Assembly: GCA_028564705.1 (NCBI GenBank) | Contig: JAPXFQ010000494.1 | Span: 1,612,001-1,676,000 of the forward strand | Length of the DNA: 64,000 bases | Direction of reading: 5' to 3' | Source: Apricaphanius iberus | Taxonomy: Eukaryota; Chordata; Actinopteri; Cyprinodontiformes; Aphaniidae | Shown: positions 40,201 to 53,100 of the stretch, in pieces | How the letters are laid out: each line of letters starts with the position of its first letter | Numbering within the stretch: the first letter of the stretch is position 1 | Program-made: the position numbers and the translations under genes | The notes under the pieces: model-generated | What the model was told of the DNA's origin: nothing | The model's database searches: none | Seen by the model: only the letters and a program-made list of their open reading frames with translations

Positions 40201-43200
40201 TTAAGCCCTTTAAGTTTAATTTACCTTCATTCCTCATGGGGATATTTAGTGGAAATTGCACAGAGGTCGCTTCTTTACCCTTGTTAGTGTGTGTGTTTTC
40301 AGGGTATACTCAAGCAGTCAAAGCTGCGGTCCATCAGTAAATCTGACACCGAGATGAACAAGATGAACTGCAATGGCAAAAGTGAGTGCATCTTTCACAT
40401 ATACACCTTGTTGTGTGCTTCTGTAAAGTGTGCCTCATTGTTGTCAAGGAGAAACTGTTGTTCTTGTTTCAACTGCATGACAAAATAATTTTTGTGTCAT
40501 TCAAGTTGTTTTTTGGGACATGAACACAAAGCATCGGGGTATGCACTGTAAGTATAATTTATTTGTAACCATTTAAAACACCAGAGCTTGAGTTTGAAGG
40601 TCTTTGCAGTGTTTCCTGGACTCATTAATATACATTCGGGCCCAAATTTGTTAAAAAACGCGCCAAAATCTGAGGACATAACATGAGAAACTGACCCAAA
40701 AACAGAATTCACATCAAATTTAAGATTCAGCTATATTTAATTAGACTGTTCAGACATAATTTATGAGGATGTATCTCTCTCTCTCTCAACGACACAAATT
40801 AGAGCGCCAAGACGACTCCTGGAACTCAATCACTTGGAGTCAACAGGGAGATGTGTTTGTAGGCACTGTGATAGTCGCCCAGGAGGTTTTGAAAAGATAG
40901 AAACATATGTCCTGCCTCTTACTTGTTCCACTTCCACCACAGTGTGATGAAGCCAGTTTGGATCCTTATGCTCAAACATCTCTGTTAGTTCCCAGTTTAC
41001 TGTCGCTTTCAGATTTTCCTTTCTCCCACGTTCATTAATCCTTCGAGGAACAGTCGAATGAGGGATGTGAGTTCTGTTTTCTGGAGGGTATCAGCTATAG
41101 AGAGAGTGTAGCAGCAAGCAGCATGTGCCTTGAGGAGGCATCTAATAACAAAACGTCCAGCCAGCATGGACCTTCTGCTGCTGCCCAGCCGCTGGTCTAA
41201 CTCTGACCTTCGTTCTCAAGGCAGGCAGCTTCCCCAGATCCCCTCTGGGACTGGAGAGGACAGCGAGCACACTTATTCAGAAGTGGGCCAACGTTCTTCC
41301 ACTGCACGTACTGACGATGCCCTCTACGCCATGGTAGGCAGGGCCGGGCAGACGGACACTCCAGCCCCTCCGGCGGTTCCCGCCAACACCCCGGCGCCCC
41401 CGGACCCGGATGGCGAGGTGGACGGAGCGCTGCCTGAACCCGAGGCCCCGGTCATGTCTCCCCCGCACCCTCCGGAGACGGCGGAGTACGCCTGCGTCAG
41501 GAAGCTGAGGAAGGCTGAAAAGGCACCTCAGAAGAGGGACAGTGGGACGGATATGGCAGAGCCGCCTGCCCCACCACCACGCCACGGGCCACCGTCGCAT
41601 CCCGCCCCCCCGCCTCCGCACCCCCACAGCACAAAGTTGCCTCGTAGAAACATTGAGGCCTTCAATGTCCCATCATTCCCAAAGGTAAGTACATTTTCTT
41701 TTTCTTTAAGAAATTAACTTGTTGAAATCGTTGCCCACTTTTCTAAAGAGACAAGATTACAAAAGATACATATCTTGATGTACTTCACTCTCCATTTGTA
41801 AGGACCCCATGTAGGTCATGAATTAACAAGGTGTAGGTGTAGGAGATCCTTTCTCAGAAGTCAAGTTTCTGGCAGGAGTTTTGTGTCATGTGTTCCTGCA
41901 TATGATCCCATAACTCCTTGGTTTAATTCTCATCTTGGAATCCAGCTGGTTCTTTCACGTTATTCAGGATACAGTGATCCAATTCAGGATCTGAGTGATC
42001 TGAGCGTTACTTTTTAAAAATCTATATCAACTTGCCAGACAGGTTGTATTTTATTTTTTTTTTTTTTGGTTCTATGGTTCTAATGAAGGGTGTGGGTGTC
42101 ACTAATGAAATTGAAATTGAAATCCCCCAGCAACAACTGGATTTTCTTTCAGATTTTAAAAGTTGCCTAATTATTTGAACACTTAAGTGAAAAGAACACA
42201 TGCAAATTTTATCCTAGTGTCGACTCACCCTTATTTTCATCTACTCTACCTTGCTTGCTCTATTTTCCTCACCTTGCCTGGCTTTTACCAATTTTTTGGA
42301 ATGTTTAATCCCTGTTAGTCTCCTTGCCAGACCAACAAACCTGTCTTTCCAGGCTCACAGTGTAATCTTCAAACAGCAGTCCATGGAAACTCCTGCCTGA
42401 CCACATTGGTCGACAAGGCCATAGTGTTTCAGACAAATAAATTTTAACAGTGCTATATAATACAACTGAAAAAGAAGCACATCTTTTAGAAGGGAAATGT
42501 GAATCAAAAAGGTGTGATAACCTTTTAGCAAAAGTGTGCACAACCTTAAACTCCTTGACTTTCTGGTAATAGTTATAGTCTTCATATTTAGCGCAAACAC
42601 CTCAATGATTTTGGTAAAATATGGAGGTATTTTTGGCGACAAAGTATTTGTGTCTTGTAACTGGGAAGTTGAAGTTACAGAGAACATTTTTGTAAAGGTT
42701 TTGTAATCATATATTTTTTTCAATCTTTCACAAATATAAAACAAAAATTACAGTTTTTCAGTGTTTTAAGTTCAATGAACAAATTGCATTCTTTGAGTCA
42801 CACTTAAAAAAAATCTTAAATTTACAGTTTTGGCCCAATTGATTCAAGACAAATGGTGCAAAACACATCTACATACCTGTGTAAAATTACCCGTGCATAC
42901 TTTTCAGTTGCCAACATACACAAAGCAGTGAATGCAACTACACAAAACCACATATACGAGCCAAAAAAAATTAACAAGCCATACCTTCTTTTTACAAACT
43001 CTTCTCTTTTTTGCTCCATTTGTACCTGTCAAAAACGTTTTGTGACTTGTGGGTCATAATCAGTATTAAAAAACCAGAAATACCCCATGCTTAGCACTTA
43101 ACACTGTTGACCCCTGATATTTATATTGGCAGTACACCGGGCATTCAGGGCAGATTAAATCCCTATGTTCCAAAAACTCTTCAAGACACAAAACATGAAA

Positions 43201-46200
43201 GCCGTCTGCAAAAAATAATTCTTTACTGTCTTTTAATAGAACGCAGAAGCCTCTCAGAACCGCAAAAATATTAAGATGAAGTTGGTAAATGGCTAGAAGG
43301 CGATTCCACCTAATTTCCACTAAATTGAGCAGCTTTAATCTCATCTAATTTAAAAACTAAAATACTTTCACTCTTCAAACCTAGGCTACATTATTCTGCA
43401 CTGATAGCAGAATCAGTCAAACCTGCTTTGGTATTACTGAAACTAGGGATGCAACATTACCATACGATAGCGATACTTGGAGTATTTCCCTATGCGGAGT
43501 ATCAATGCAGATACCTCTACCACTAAAAAAATGCAATGAAATGGAAGACAGATTTTATTTTCTTCTCTGCTTGTTACAGCAAATGATGGTGAAATATATA
43601 AAAAAAGAATTAATTATTCAATAATTACCACAAATCAGAGATTCCAAGTAAAGATATAAAGCTTCTGTGAAATAATTGCAGAGTTTCCACATTTTAAGTA
43701 TTGTTCATGGTATTGGTTAACTAACCAACACCCATATGAGTAAATTTGAACAGTATCAGCCCCGATACCAGTATCGCTAATGGTGCATCCCTAACTGAAA
43801 TCTTTATAGTAAAACTTCAATGGTATTTTTAACTGTTCATAATTTCCCCTACTTTCAAAAATTCCCATTTGCAGCTGAACAAAATCCCAAAGGCATGATT
43901 CTGCCACCACCATATGTAACTATGATATACTTTGTAATTGGTTTCATTTGACAAAAGCACATTCTCCTAGATAGTTTAAGACAGTTTTAGGTAGGCCTGG
44001 GAGTGTTCTTAGGAAGAAAATTATTTCAGTTTCTTAGTCAAGACATTTGGAGGAAAAATAAAGATGGTCATCAAACATTGAACACAGATACTTGGGGAAA
44101 GTCCTTGATGCCGATCAGTTTTTGTCTCTCCGGGCTACAGCTACATGATGCAAAACTCATGAAAGTCTTGAGAATATAGCTAAACACTAATTTAGGTTTC
44201 TTGTTTGTTAGCAGGTGTGAACTCAAAATACTACTGCGGTTTTTTTTATCTTTTACAGTTCTTCCTCAAACAGGTTCATTTTGTTTTTGAGGGGGTGAAT
44301 TCTAGAGGATAATGTGTGATGTAATTAATTTATAAATTTTCCTGGCCACAAAAAAACAGCAACATTTTAACAGGGGTGCACAAGGTAAAGCAGGAATGAT
44401 ATGGTTGTCTAAGATTGGTCGGTATTAAAGTTACCGTGTTTCTGCTTTTGCATGAATCATTCTTGTGGCAGATCTTTTTTCCTTTATCGTTTTATTCTCA
44501 GCTGCAATGCATCGATCAGCCTCTGGAGTCTCTGTGAGGTTTCCTCTTGATGCTGCGGAGGATCTGCACGGCTGTAATTGTGCCAGTGATGCAGTCACCC
44601 CTGTGCTCGGCTGCTCTGATACGCTGGCACTTTCTGTGAAACCTATTTGAAGTCCAGGCTGTGAACCTGTTTAGTTGTCGTAGGTTTCTTGTTGAAGGTG
44701 GGGGTGCTTCTGCTCTCAGCTGTGTCACCTCCTCCATATGTTCGCAGCAGCAGGACTGCAGGTTGGTCGGCTGGTTTTTACTGTACGTGCATGACTCTTT
44801 GCTTCCCTCCAGGTGACAGTGGGACACCATTTGCTGGTCCGTTTCAGGTCAGAAAGGTTGCGCTGTCTGCTATGACCCGAGTTCATTTACACGCTCCGTT
44901 CACAGGCTTACAAGTGTACGCAGTATGCTCACAGGTCTGCTCGCAACAGATTTTCTTGTGGATGATGCAACTTGCTGAAATTGAGTCATCTACAATAAAA
45001 GCACCTGCTTCCTCACAGGCTCCACCTTTCAGGGGAAATCTCTTCAGCGCTGTATGAAATCCATTCAACACGACTCCCAGCATTACGCCTATTCTTAAGA
45101 GAGGTTAATTTGTCACCCTTGAGCCCATTTCAAAGTGCAGCTTTCACAGCCAAAGTAGTCTCTCCACCTCTGCAGCAGCATGCCTTAACACTAACGCCTC
45201 TGTCCTAAAGTATGGTTTGTTCCCATGTTTACAGGAAGTGATGTTTATGGGCAATGGAGAGCAGTACATCTGGAAGCCTCCGGAGGATGATGACATGCTG
45301 ATGCTCCAAAATAAAGCTCTGGGTCCACTGGGAGCTCATACAGTGGAGAATATACAACCCTCTGCTGCAGTGGTGAGTAACTAATAGCTATGTGATTCAA
45401 AATGTTCATCATGCCCTGCATCTGATGTTCCCCAAATAAAGAACCTAAAGTTCATTTGCATTCATCCAACATAGAAAAGCGTTAATTCCCCTTGACCTTT
45501 TCTAGATTTTGTTCTCAACACAAACGTCCAACTCAAAGTAATGCATTGTTGTGAAGTGGAGGGATACAGGATTGGCAATTGTTTTTATGATTTAAAAATA
45601 GCGGTTTTCATATTTACACCCCTTTTAATTTTATAAAAGATTGCCTTTAGAATTCACCTTATTAGTAAATACACTCCACCTGTTTGTAATTTAATCGCAG
45701 TATGTTTTTGTAGATTCTCAGTCATTCACAACCTGGTAGTTTAGAAAGTTAAAAAATAAAGGCACATAAACTCCTATTTTTCTCCTGAAGACGTTTCACC
45801 TCTCATCCAAAACGGTTCTTCAGTTCTGAAACTTGTTTGAGAGTCTCAGGCTTATGAGGTCTAATCAGTTCTTAAGTAGAAAAGTAGAATTAGGTCTGGG
45901 CATTGTTTAATCCATTCCAACACATAAATGTGCACTGATCTAAATCATCTGTTTAGGGCAGTGGTTCTCGATTTTATTAATACAAACCATTGGTCTGTCA
46001 CTGCAACCACTGCAAATGGTTGCAGCTCATTTTATTGTTTTAGGTCTTACAACAATTTCCAAGTTAATTTCATTAACTCGATTGGTAACATTTAATCCAG
46101 ACTGCTCACTCTGTGTGATGCTCAGAACAGAAACAGTTAAAATGATTCACTGGGATGTGCATTTTTAGACTAAACTGTAACAATCAAAGCTTTTACAAAC

Positions 46201-48494
46201 TGTGAACATTGGTTGCTTGTCAGCTTCATCAGCTTATTACTTTTCAAAAAGGGAAGCTACATAACATCTTTTATGTCACCTGCACTGTTTTTCTTTTCAA
46301 CTCTAGAGCCTTATCATATCCATTTAATTATTTTAGTAATGTTTTATTTAAAAAGTTTCCCTTTTTCCATTTAGATTTTTCTGATTTTTACTTTTTCCAT
46401 TCTAAACATATTTAATAAACCAAAAAGTGTGTAATTTTGGTGACTGAAAACAATTTACCAAATAAATAACCAAAGACCCTGCAACAGACTGGCGTCCTGT
46501 TCAGGGTGTACCCTGCCTAACGCCTGATAATTGCTGGGATAGGCTCCAGCTGCCCCGTGACCCTGAATTGGATAAGCGGTTAAGAAGATGGATGGATGGA
46601 TGGATAACCAAAGACATCCACATTTAATGTTTGTCACAACTATTTTCACAAATTTAGCAGTGCTGTGGTTCAAGCATTTCCCCTCATTCCCCTCCACTCT
46701 GGCGCCCCCCTGGCTATCTCATCCCCCCACCATTTGAGAAGCACTGGTTTAGGGTCATTGTCCTGCTGAAAAGTTCATTTCTATTCAATTCAATTCAGTT
46801 TATACATATAGTGGCAATTCCGAACATGTAATCTCAAGGCACTTTACAAGAAAAGTAATTTAATTTCAATCGTACATAAATTCGAAATGAATCCTTCAGT
46901 TCATTATTCGAATACATTTAAAAGTTTTCTATCTAAGTAATCCCAGCAGTTTGCACTGATTTAGAACATTAATTCCTCATGAACAAACATGTAGCGACAG
47001 GAGAGGAACTTAAATTATAATCTGGATTTAACATGGAGCCAAAGAAAACAAGCTATAACAACAGAAATGTGACTCTCTTTAATATTCATCATTTGATATT
47101 CACAAAAAAAAAAAAAATTGAACCTTGGTTTCAAGTCTTTTAAAGCCCTAATCTCTGCCAAACTTTTTAGACCCTCACAGAACATCCATATGTCCGAGAA
47201 ATTATAATTTTCTAATGTAAAATAAATGCGAATTTGCACCATACGATCAGAGTTGTGAATACTAATCTGTAAAAGTGACGTTTTTCAGATTTTTACATCA
47301 CAGTTTAAAAAACACGGTCAAATATTTAGTTGACGTCACCACTGAGATATATATATATAAAATCGTAATAAGTATGTTACATTTATTTAACATGTTACTC
47401 ACGATGATTTAATTACATAAGAATTATTGTGTTAAAAAAATAATGCATTTAATTGCATTTTTAATTCCAATCAATGCTGAACATTTGTCTGTGTAAGATT
47501 TCCTGGTACACGGAATACAATGATGCCCAGGTGAGACTATAAGGTGAGGCTGGGAATAATAGACAGTCCACTTTTCAAGCGCTCTGGGACTCTTAGGGGT
47601 TTTACTTGTTTATCAGGGGGCCATACTTAAACTGAATGGTGAGATGTACGCAGGATGACGTCCTTTTTCACATCTGACATCCTCCACGAGTGGCCACCTA
47701 ATGCCTGGTTCTGATTCGTTCATAAACTAAACAGACCGCATGTGGTGCCCCTGTTACGTCAATACAAGTTCCCCTTGCACCTCGCTGTACGAATCCCATG
47801 AGATAAACCATCTAGCTGCAACAAACAAGCAGAGAGCATCATTAGCATATCTGGAACATGTGTTTCTATGTGTGACAAAAAGCTGTGAAGAATCCGCACG
47901 TCACATGGCCACAGTGAGAGTCCAATCTATGAATGACTGATGACGACAATTTTGAAATGAAACTTTATCATCATTTTGAGATTGCTGCTTTTTACTTTTA
48001 TTATAGTGAATAGAAAATACTTCTCACAATATTATTTCATTTTTTGTTTTATTTTTGTCAAATTTAAATTTAAACTATCACTGGTACTGATAAAAGTAAT
48101 TATTTCTATTATTATTTTAAAGTAATTATTTGTACTCATAAAAGCCTTTTGGAAGTTCATTATATAACTACTCTTTCTAACCACAGAGAATGCATGCTTT
48201 AAAATAAATAAAAGTTTAGGCCCAGTCCTGAAAGTGTTTTTGGAAAGTGTTTCAGGACTGGGCAAAGTCTCCACTGAAAGCCAAGTGTCCATTTAAGATC
48301 GTAAAATGGTCAGCCTTAAAGAAGAGTCTTTTTTTGCTATCATTTTTTAAAGACAACATTCTGAAGATATAATTAAAACGACACTTTAGTTTTAGGTCTG
48401 TTCAGTTTCGGCCAAGGATATATATTTTATTTTACTACTCTTCTGAATAGACATGCATTTAACTGCATGTTTCAAATATTAAAGACCCTAAAAG

Positions 48495-48533
<39 letters not shown>

Positions 48534-50141
48534 TACCGTTCAAAAGTTTGGGGTCACCCAAACAATTTTGTGTTTTCCATGAAAAGTCACACTTATTCAC
48601 CACCATACGTTGTGAAATGAATAAAAAATAGAGTCAAGACATTGACAAGGTTAGAAATAATGATTTTTATTTGAAATAAGATTGTTTTTACATCAAACTT
48701 TGCTTTCATCAAAGAATCCTCCATTTGCAGCAATTACAGCATTGCAGACCTTTGGCATTCTAGCTGTTAATTTGTTGAGGTAATCTGGAGAAATTGCACC
48801 CCACGCTTCTAGAAGCAGCTCCCACAATTTGGATTGGTTGGATGGGCACTTCTTGCGTACGATACGGTCAAGCTGCTCCCACAACAGCTCAACGGGGTTC
48901 AAATCTGGTGACTGCGCTGGCCACTCCATTACCGAATACCAGCTGCCTGCTTCTTCTCTAAATAGTTCTTGCACAATTTCGAGGTGTGTTTTGGGTCATT
49001 GTCCTGTTGTAGGATGAAATTGGCTCCAATCAAGCGCTGTCCACTGGGTATGGCATGGCGTTGCAAAATGGAGTGATAGCCTTCCTTATTCAGAATCCCT
49101 TTTACCCTGTACAAATCTCCCACCTTACCAGCACCAAAGCAACCCCAGACCATCACATTACCTCCACCATGCTTAACAGATGGCGTCAGGCATTCTTCCA
49201 GCATCTTTTCAGTTGTTCTGCGTCTCACAAACGTTCTTCTTTGTGATCCAAACACCTCAAACTTGGATTCATCCGTCCACAGCACTTTTTTCCAGTCTTC
49301 CTCTGTCCAATGTCTGTGTTCTTTTGCCCATCTTAATCTTTTTCTTTTATTGGCCAGTCTCAGATATGGCTTTTTCTTTGCCACTCTGCCCTGAAGCCCA
49401 GAATCCCGCAGCCGCCTCTTCACTGTAGATGTTGACACTGGTGTTTTGCGGGTACTATTTAATGAAGATGCCAGTTGGGGACCTGTGAGGCGTCTGTTTC
49501 TCAAACTAGAGACTCTAATGTACTTATCTTCTTGCTCAGTTGTGCAACGCGGCCTCCCACTTCTTTTTCTACTCTGGTTAGAGCCTGTTTGTGCTGTCCT
49601 CTGAAGGGAGTAGTACACACCGTTGTAGGAAATCTTCAATTTCTTAGCAATTTCTCGCATGGAATAGCCTTCATTTCTAAGAACAAGAATAGACTGTCGA
49701 GTTTCAGATGAAAGTTCTCTTTTTCTGGCCATTTTGAGCGTTTAATTGACCCCACAAATGTGATGCTCCAGAAACTCAATCTGCTCAAAGGAAGGTCAGT
49801 TTTGTAGCTTCTGTACCGAGCTAAACTGTTTTCAGATGTGTGAACATGATTGCACAAGGGTTTTCTAATCATCAATTAGCCTTCTGAGCCAATGAGCAAA
49901 CACATTGTACCATTAGAACACTGGAGTGATAGTTGCTGGAAATGGGCCTCTATACACCTATGTAGATATTGCACCAAAAACCAGACATTTGCAGCTAGAA
50001 TAGTCATTTACCACATTAGCAATGTATAGCGTGTGTTTCTTTAAAGTTAAGACTAGTTTAAAGTTATCTTCATTGAAAAGTACAGTGCTTTTCCTTCAAA
50101 AATAAGGACATTTCAATGTGACCCCAAACTTTTGAACGGTA

Positions 50142-50187
<46 letters not shown>

Positions 50188-53100
50188 GCTAATCAAAACA
50201 TATATGGTTTCAAATTTTTGGTCCATGTAGTTCCCTAAATAAAGCTGAAAACTGATCAGTGAGCTCCAGCCTTTCAGCCTTTGCTTGTTTGCAGGTTTGT
50301 CTGTTTGCTACTGGTCTTCAGTTTTGAAATGAATCTTGATTTGAAGGATTCTTCTTTTCCTTTGCTTGTGATTCCTTTTAATTGAGGTCATATTTGTGCA
50401 GCTATTGCTGCCACAGAGCATTTTATTTTCATTTGGATCCCTAAAGGTCTTGTTCACTTCATTGCTTGATAGATGGATCGAGGAATATTTATACTTTTGT
50501 GCAGAAAAACAGTTTTAAAGTTCTATTTATACACAAAACTTGCTTTATGACCTTCATTTGAATCAGCTTGAAACATCCAACAGGCAGCATTGCATCAAAC
50601 GATAATTTTCCCAGGTCTTCTTGCAGGCTGATGTTTTGATTTGCCTGTACACTGATCCGGGAGCAGCTGTCTGCACCATGTAACTTCCATGTTTCCTCAT
50701 AAATTCAAGTTGCTCTTTTGGAGTTGTTTATAAAAAATTTCGCAGTGAGTAGATATCACTATGAGGAAGTCATCACTATAGACTTTGGTACTTGATGACT
50801 TAGATAATGTAAAAAGAGTAAAATCTATGTCCGATATTATCGGTGTACAGTCATTGGCAGCCGATATTAGCATTAAAATGAGGAGGAACAAAATGGCAGC
50901 CTGAGCTAAGAGCTCTGTACTCCCTCAGCCGTTAATCTTATTTTTTTTACCTCCACTCTGTAAAAATCTGACCATACTTTAACTCTAATTTAGAGCAAAA
51001 AGTATGAAAGAAAAACAGGGGTTTGCAGCATGGCAAATAACCTACGTAAGAAAGGAGGACTTAAACAAATCAGCAACGCTCACACACCTGAATCAGTCGC
51101 CGGGGAAAGTGGAGCAGAATGTGAAGCAGAGTCTTCACTCCGGGAGAAAACGTTTGAACTAAAATTCCAACGTTCCCAGATAATAATCCAACTGAACGGC
51201 ATCGACACATGCTTGGAAGATGTCACGCATCAACTCCGATCAACTCACGGATTCTCGTAAGATTTGTTTTCCAAACTCAGGAGAATCCATCTTGGACCGC
51301 TCCCATCTAAACTGTCTGACCGCCGAAACACCATCGTTAAATTATTAATTTAAAATGATTTACAAATTAGATTAATGCAGATTTTAGCAAATGGGCCAAT
51401 CTACTTCTGTCCTTGTTAGGACGAATAAACGTCATCAGGATAAGTTTCTTCCAAGACTAAACTTTCTTTTTCAAACCCTGCCCCGTTATTTACCTTCACC
51501 TTTTTTAATACATTGAATAAACACATTTCAAAATTTATCTGGTCTAAAAAGACACCAAGGATTAAATTATCAACACTCATGAAGCCTGAATCCATGGGTG
51601 GCCTAGGTCTACCCAACTTCCAATATAATTTTTGGACAGCACAGATTTAGATGATTTCTACTTGGTCCAGAAGAAAATCAGACTTTTGGTTTTAATTGCG
51701 TACATTGCAAAAATTTTCATACTTTTAGTATGGAAAAGTGAATCTTTGCCAACCTTCGACATGTTTCCGAATTCTATTTCTCAACTCCTTCCCTTAGAAA
51801 AACATAACATTGGAAAGACATAATCGAGGTCACCTATTCCATGACTTTTGGCAACCATTATAACTGGAAAAATCTGACTTATGAACTAATTTTATCTGTC
51901 ACTATTCATGTATTAACTTTTTTATTTTTTATTATTTTTGTTGTTTATTTTATTACTTATCTGTTTATTTATTTGTGTTTTTTTTTACTTTTCCTGATTA
52001 ATCTTTCATTTCTCTCATGTATATGGACAGGATGAAGGAATAAAGTGGGTGTGGGGTCTATGAATATATTCCTCGTAAACTGCTGATGTAACGTACTGAA
52101 AGTAAAAAGAAGTTGAAACAAAATGTAATATTGGAAATTATCGGTATCAGCTTCTACTTTTTTAATAACAATTCCTATGTCCCATGGACAGGATGTTGCG
52201 TATCTATGGGTCAAATCTGCCTTTTTTCTGGACACCCCTTCAATGTACAAATGCAAATTATACATTTTGGAAAGCTATGAGGCTTTAGTGTACCAAGATG
52301 TATGCCTATCAAGAATACAATCATAACCGCAGACAAAACAATCACTTTTGTCAAACGACCAACTCACTTTTACAGCCTCATTTCAGTGCCATCTTGAACA
52401 AAAACAGTCAGTTTACATCCATGACAAGTCTGACATTCTCAATCCAACGTAATCTGCGACTGAAAATCTTTGTTAATTCTTTACTTGCAGGCATTTTTTG
52501 GTAGCTTCTGTAAGCATGTTCCGATTAGACAGCGCACTCGCTCCTTCCATTGCTATAAAGTTGTGTTGTTGTCCTCTAAAGCTTAAAACCACAACCTTTC
52601 CCTCCGTACTTTACTGTGAAGATGGTCTTTCTCCAAACATGGTGGGTCAACTTGACGTCAAATTGCTTGGATCAATAAAAGGATCACTACTAGGCCACTG
52701 CAGACCTTTTGATTTAGGTGTGTTGGAGCAGGGATGCAGCTAAAAGCTGCAGGATGGTAGCTCACAGTGACAGCACTTGGGTACTTATGATCTAGATGTT
52801 CTCTTTCAAACTAAAGCTGTGCCAGCATATGTACATGCAATAGCAAGGGGATACAAGAGATCAATATATTTTACTGTAGTGTGTTATCAATGGTGTTGAT
52901 TGCTGCTTTCAGCATTCTGGATTGTAGTAAATCAAATACTTATTTCACTTAGTAACATGGAAATGAATTTTAGTTGACATTCTTTCTCTCCTCCTGCATT
53001 TATCTCAGTCTTAGTTCAGCTGTTCTGTGAAGGTCTCAGAGGTTTGTTAGGCAACATTCATTAAGAATCTCAGGGATATCAAGACATGACTGGCCAACTA

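Larger units (their letters stand above)
35503..40302. other. lime1 intron between coding exons 2 and 3
   Basis: 4800 bp holding the composite element at 35896-38085, a possible TTAA-type remnant at 38466-38790, and a segment at about 39085-40150 opening with GGGGCTGATTTATTACGG that looks like a further DNA-transposon remnant without an identified partner end. Confidence 0.6.

Noticed and set aside
41277..41627. 116-aa minus-strand frame
   Set aside because: Complement of the GC-rich lime1 exon 4, Arg/Gly-rich, a typical shadow frame.
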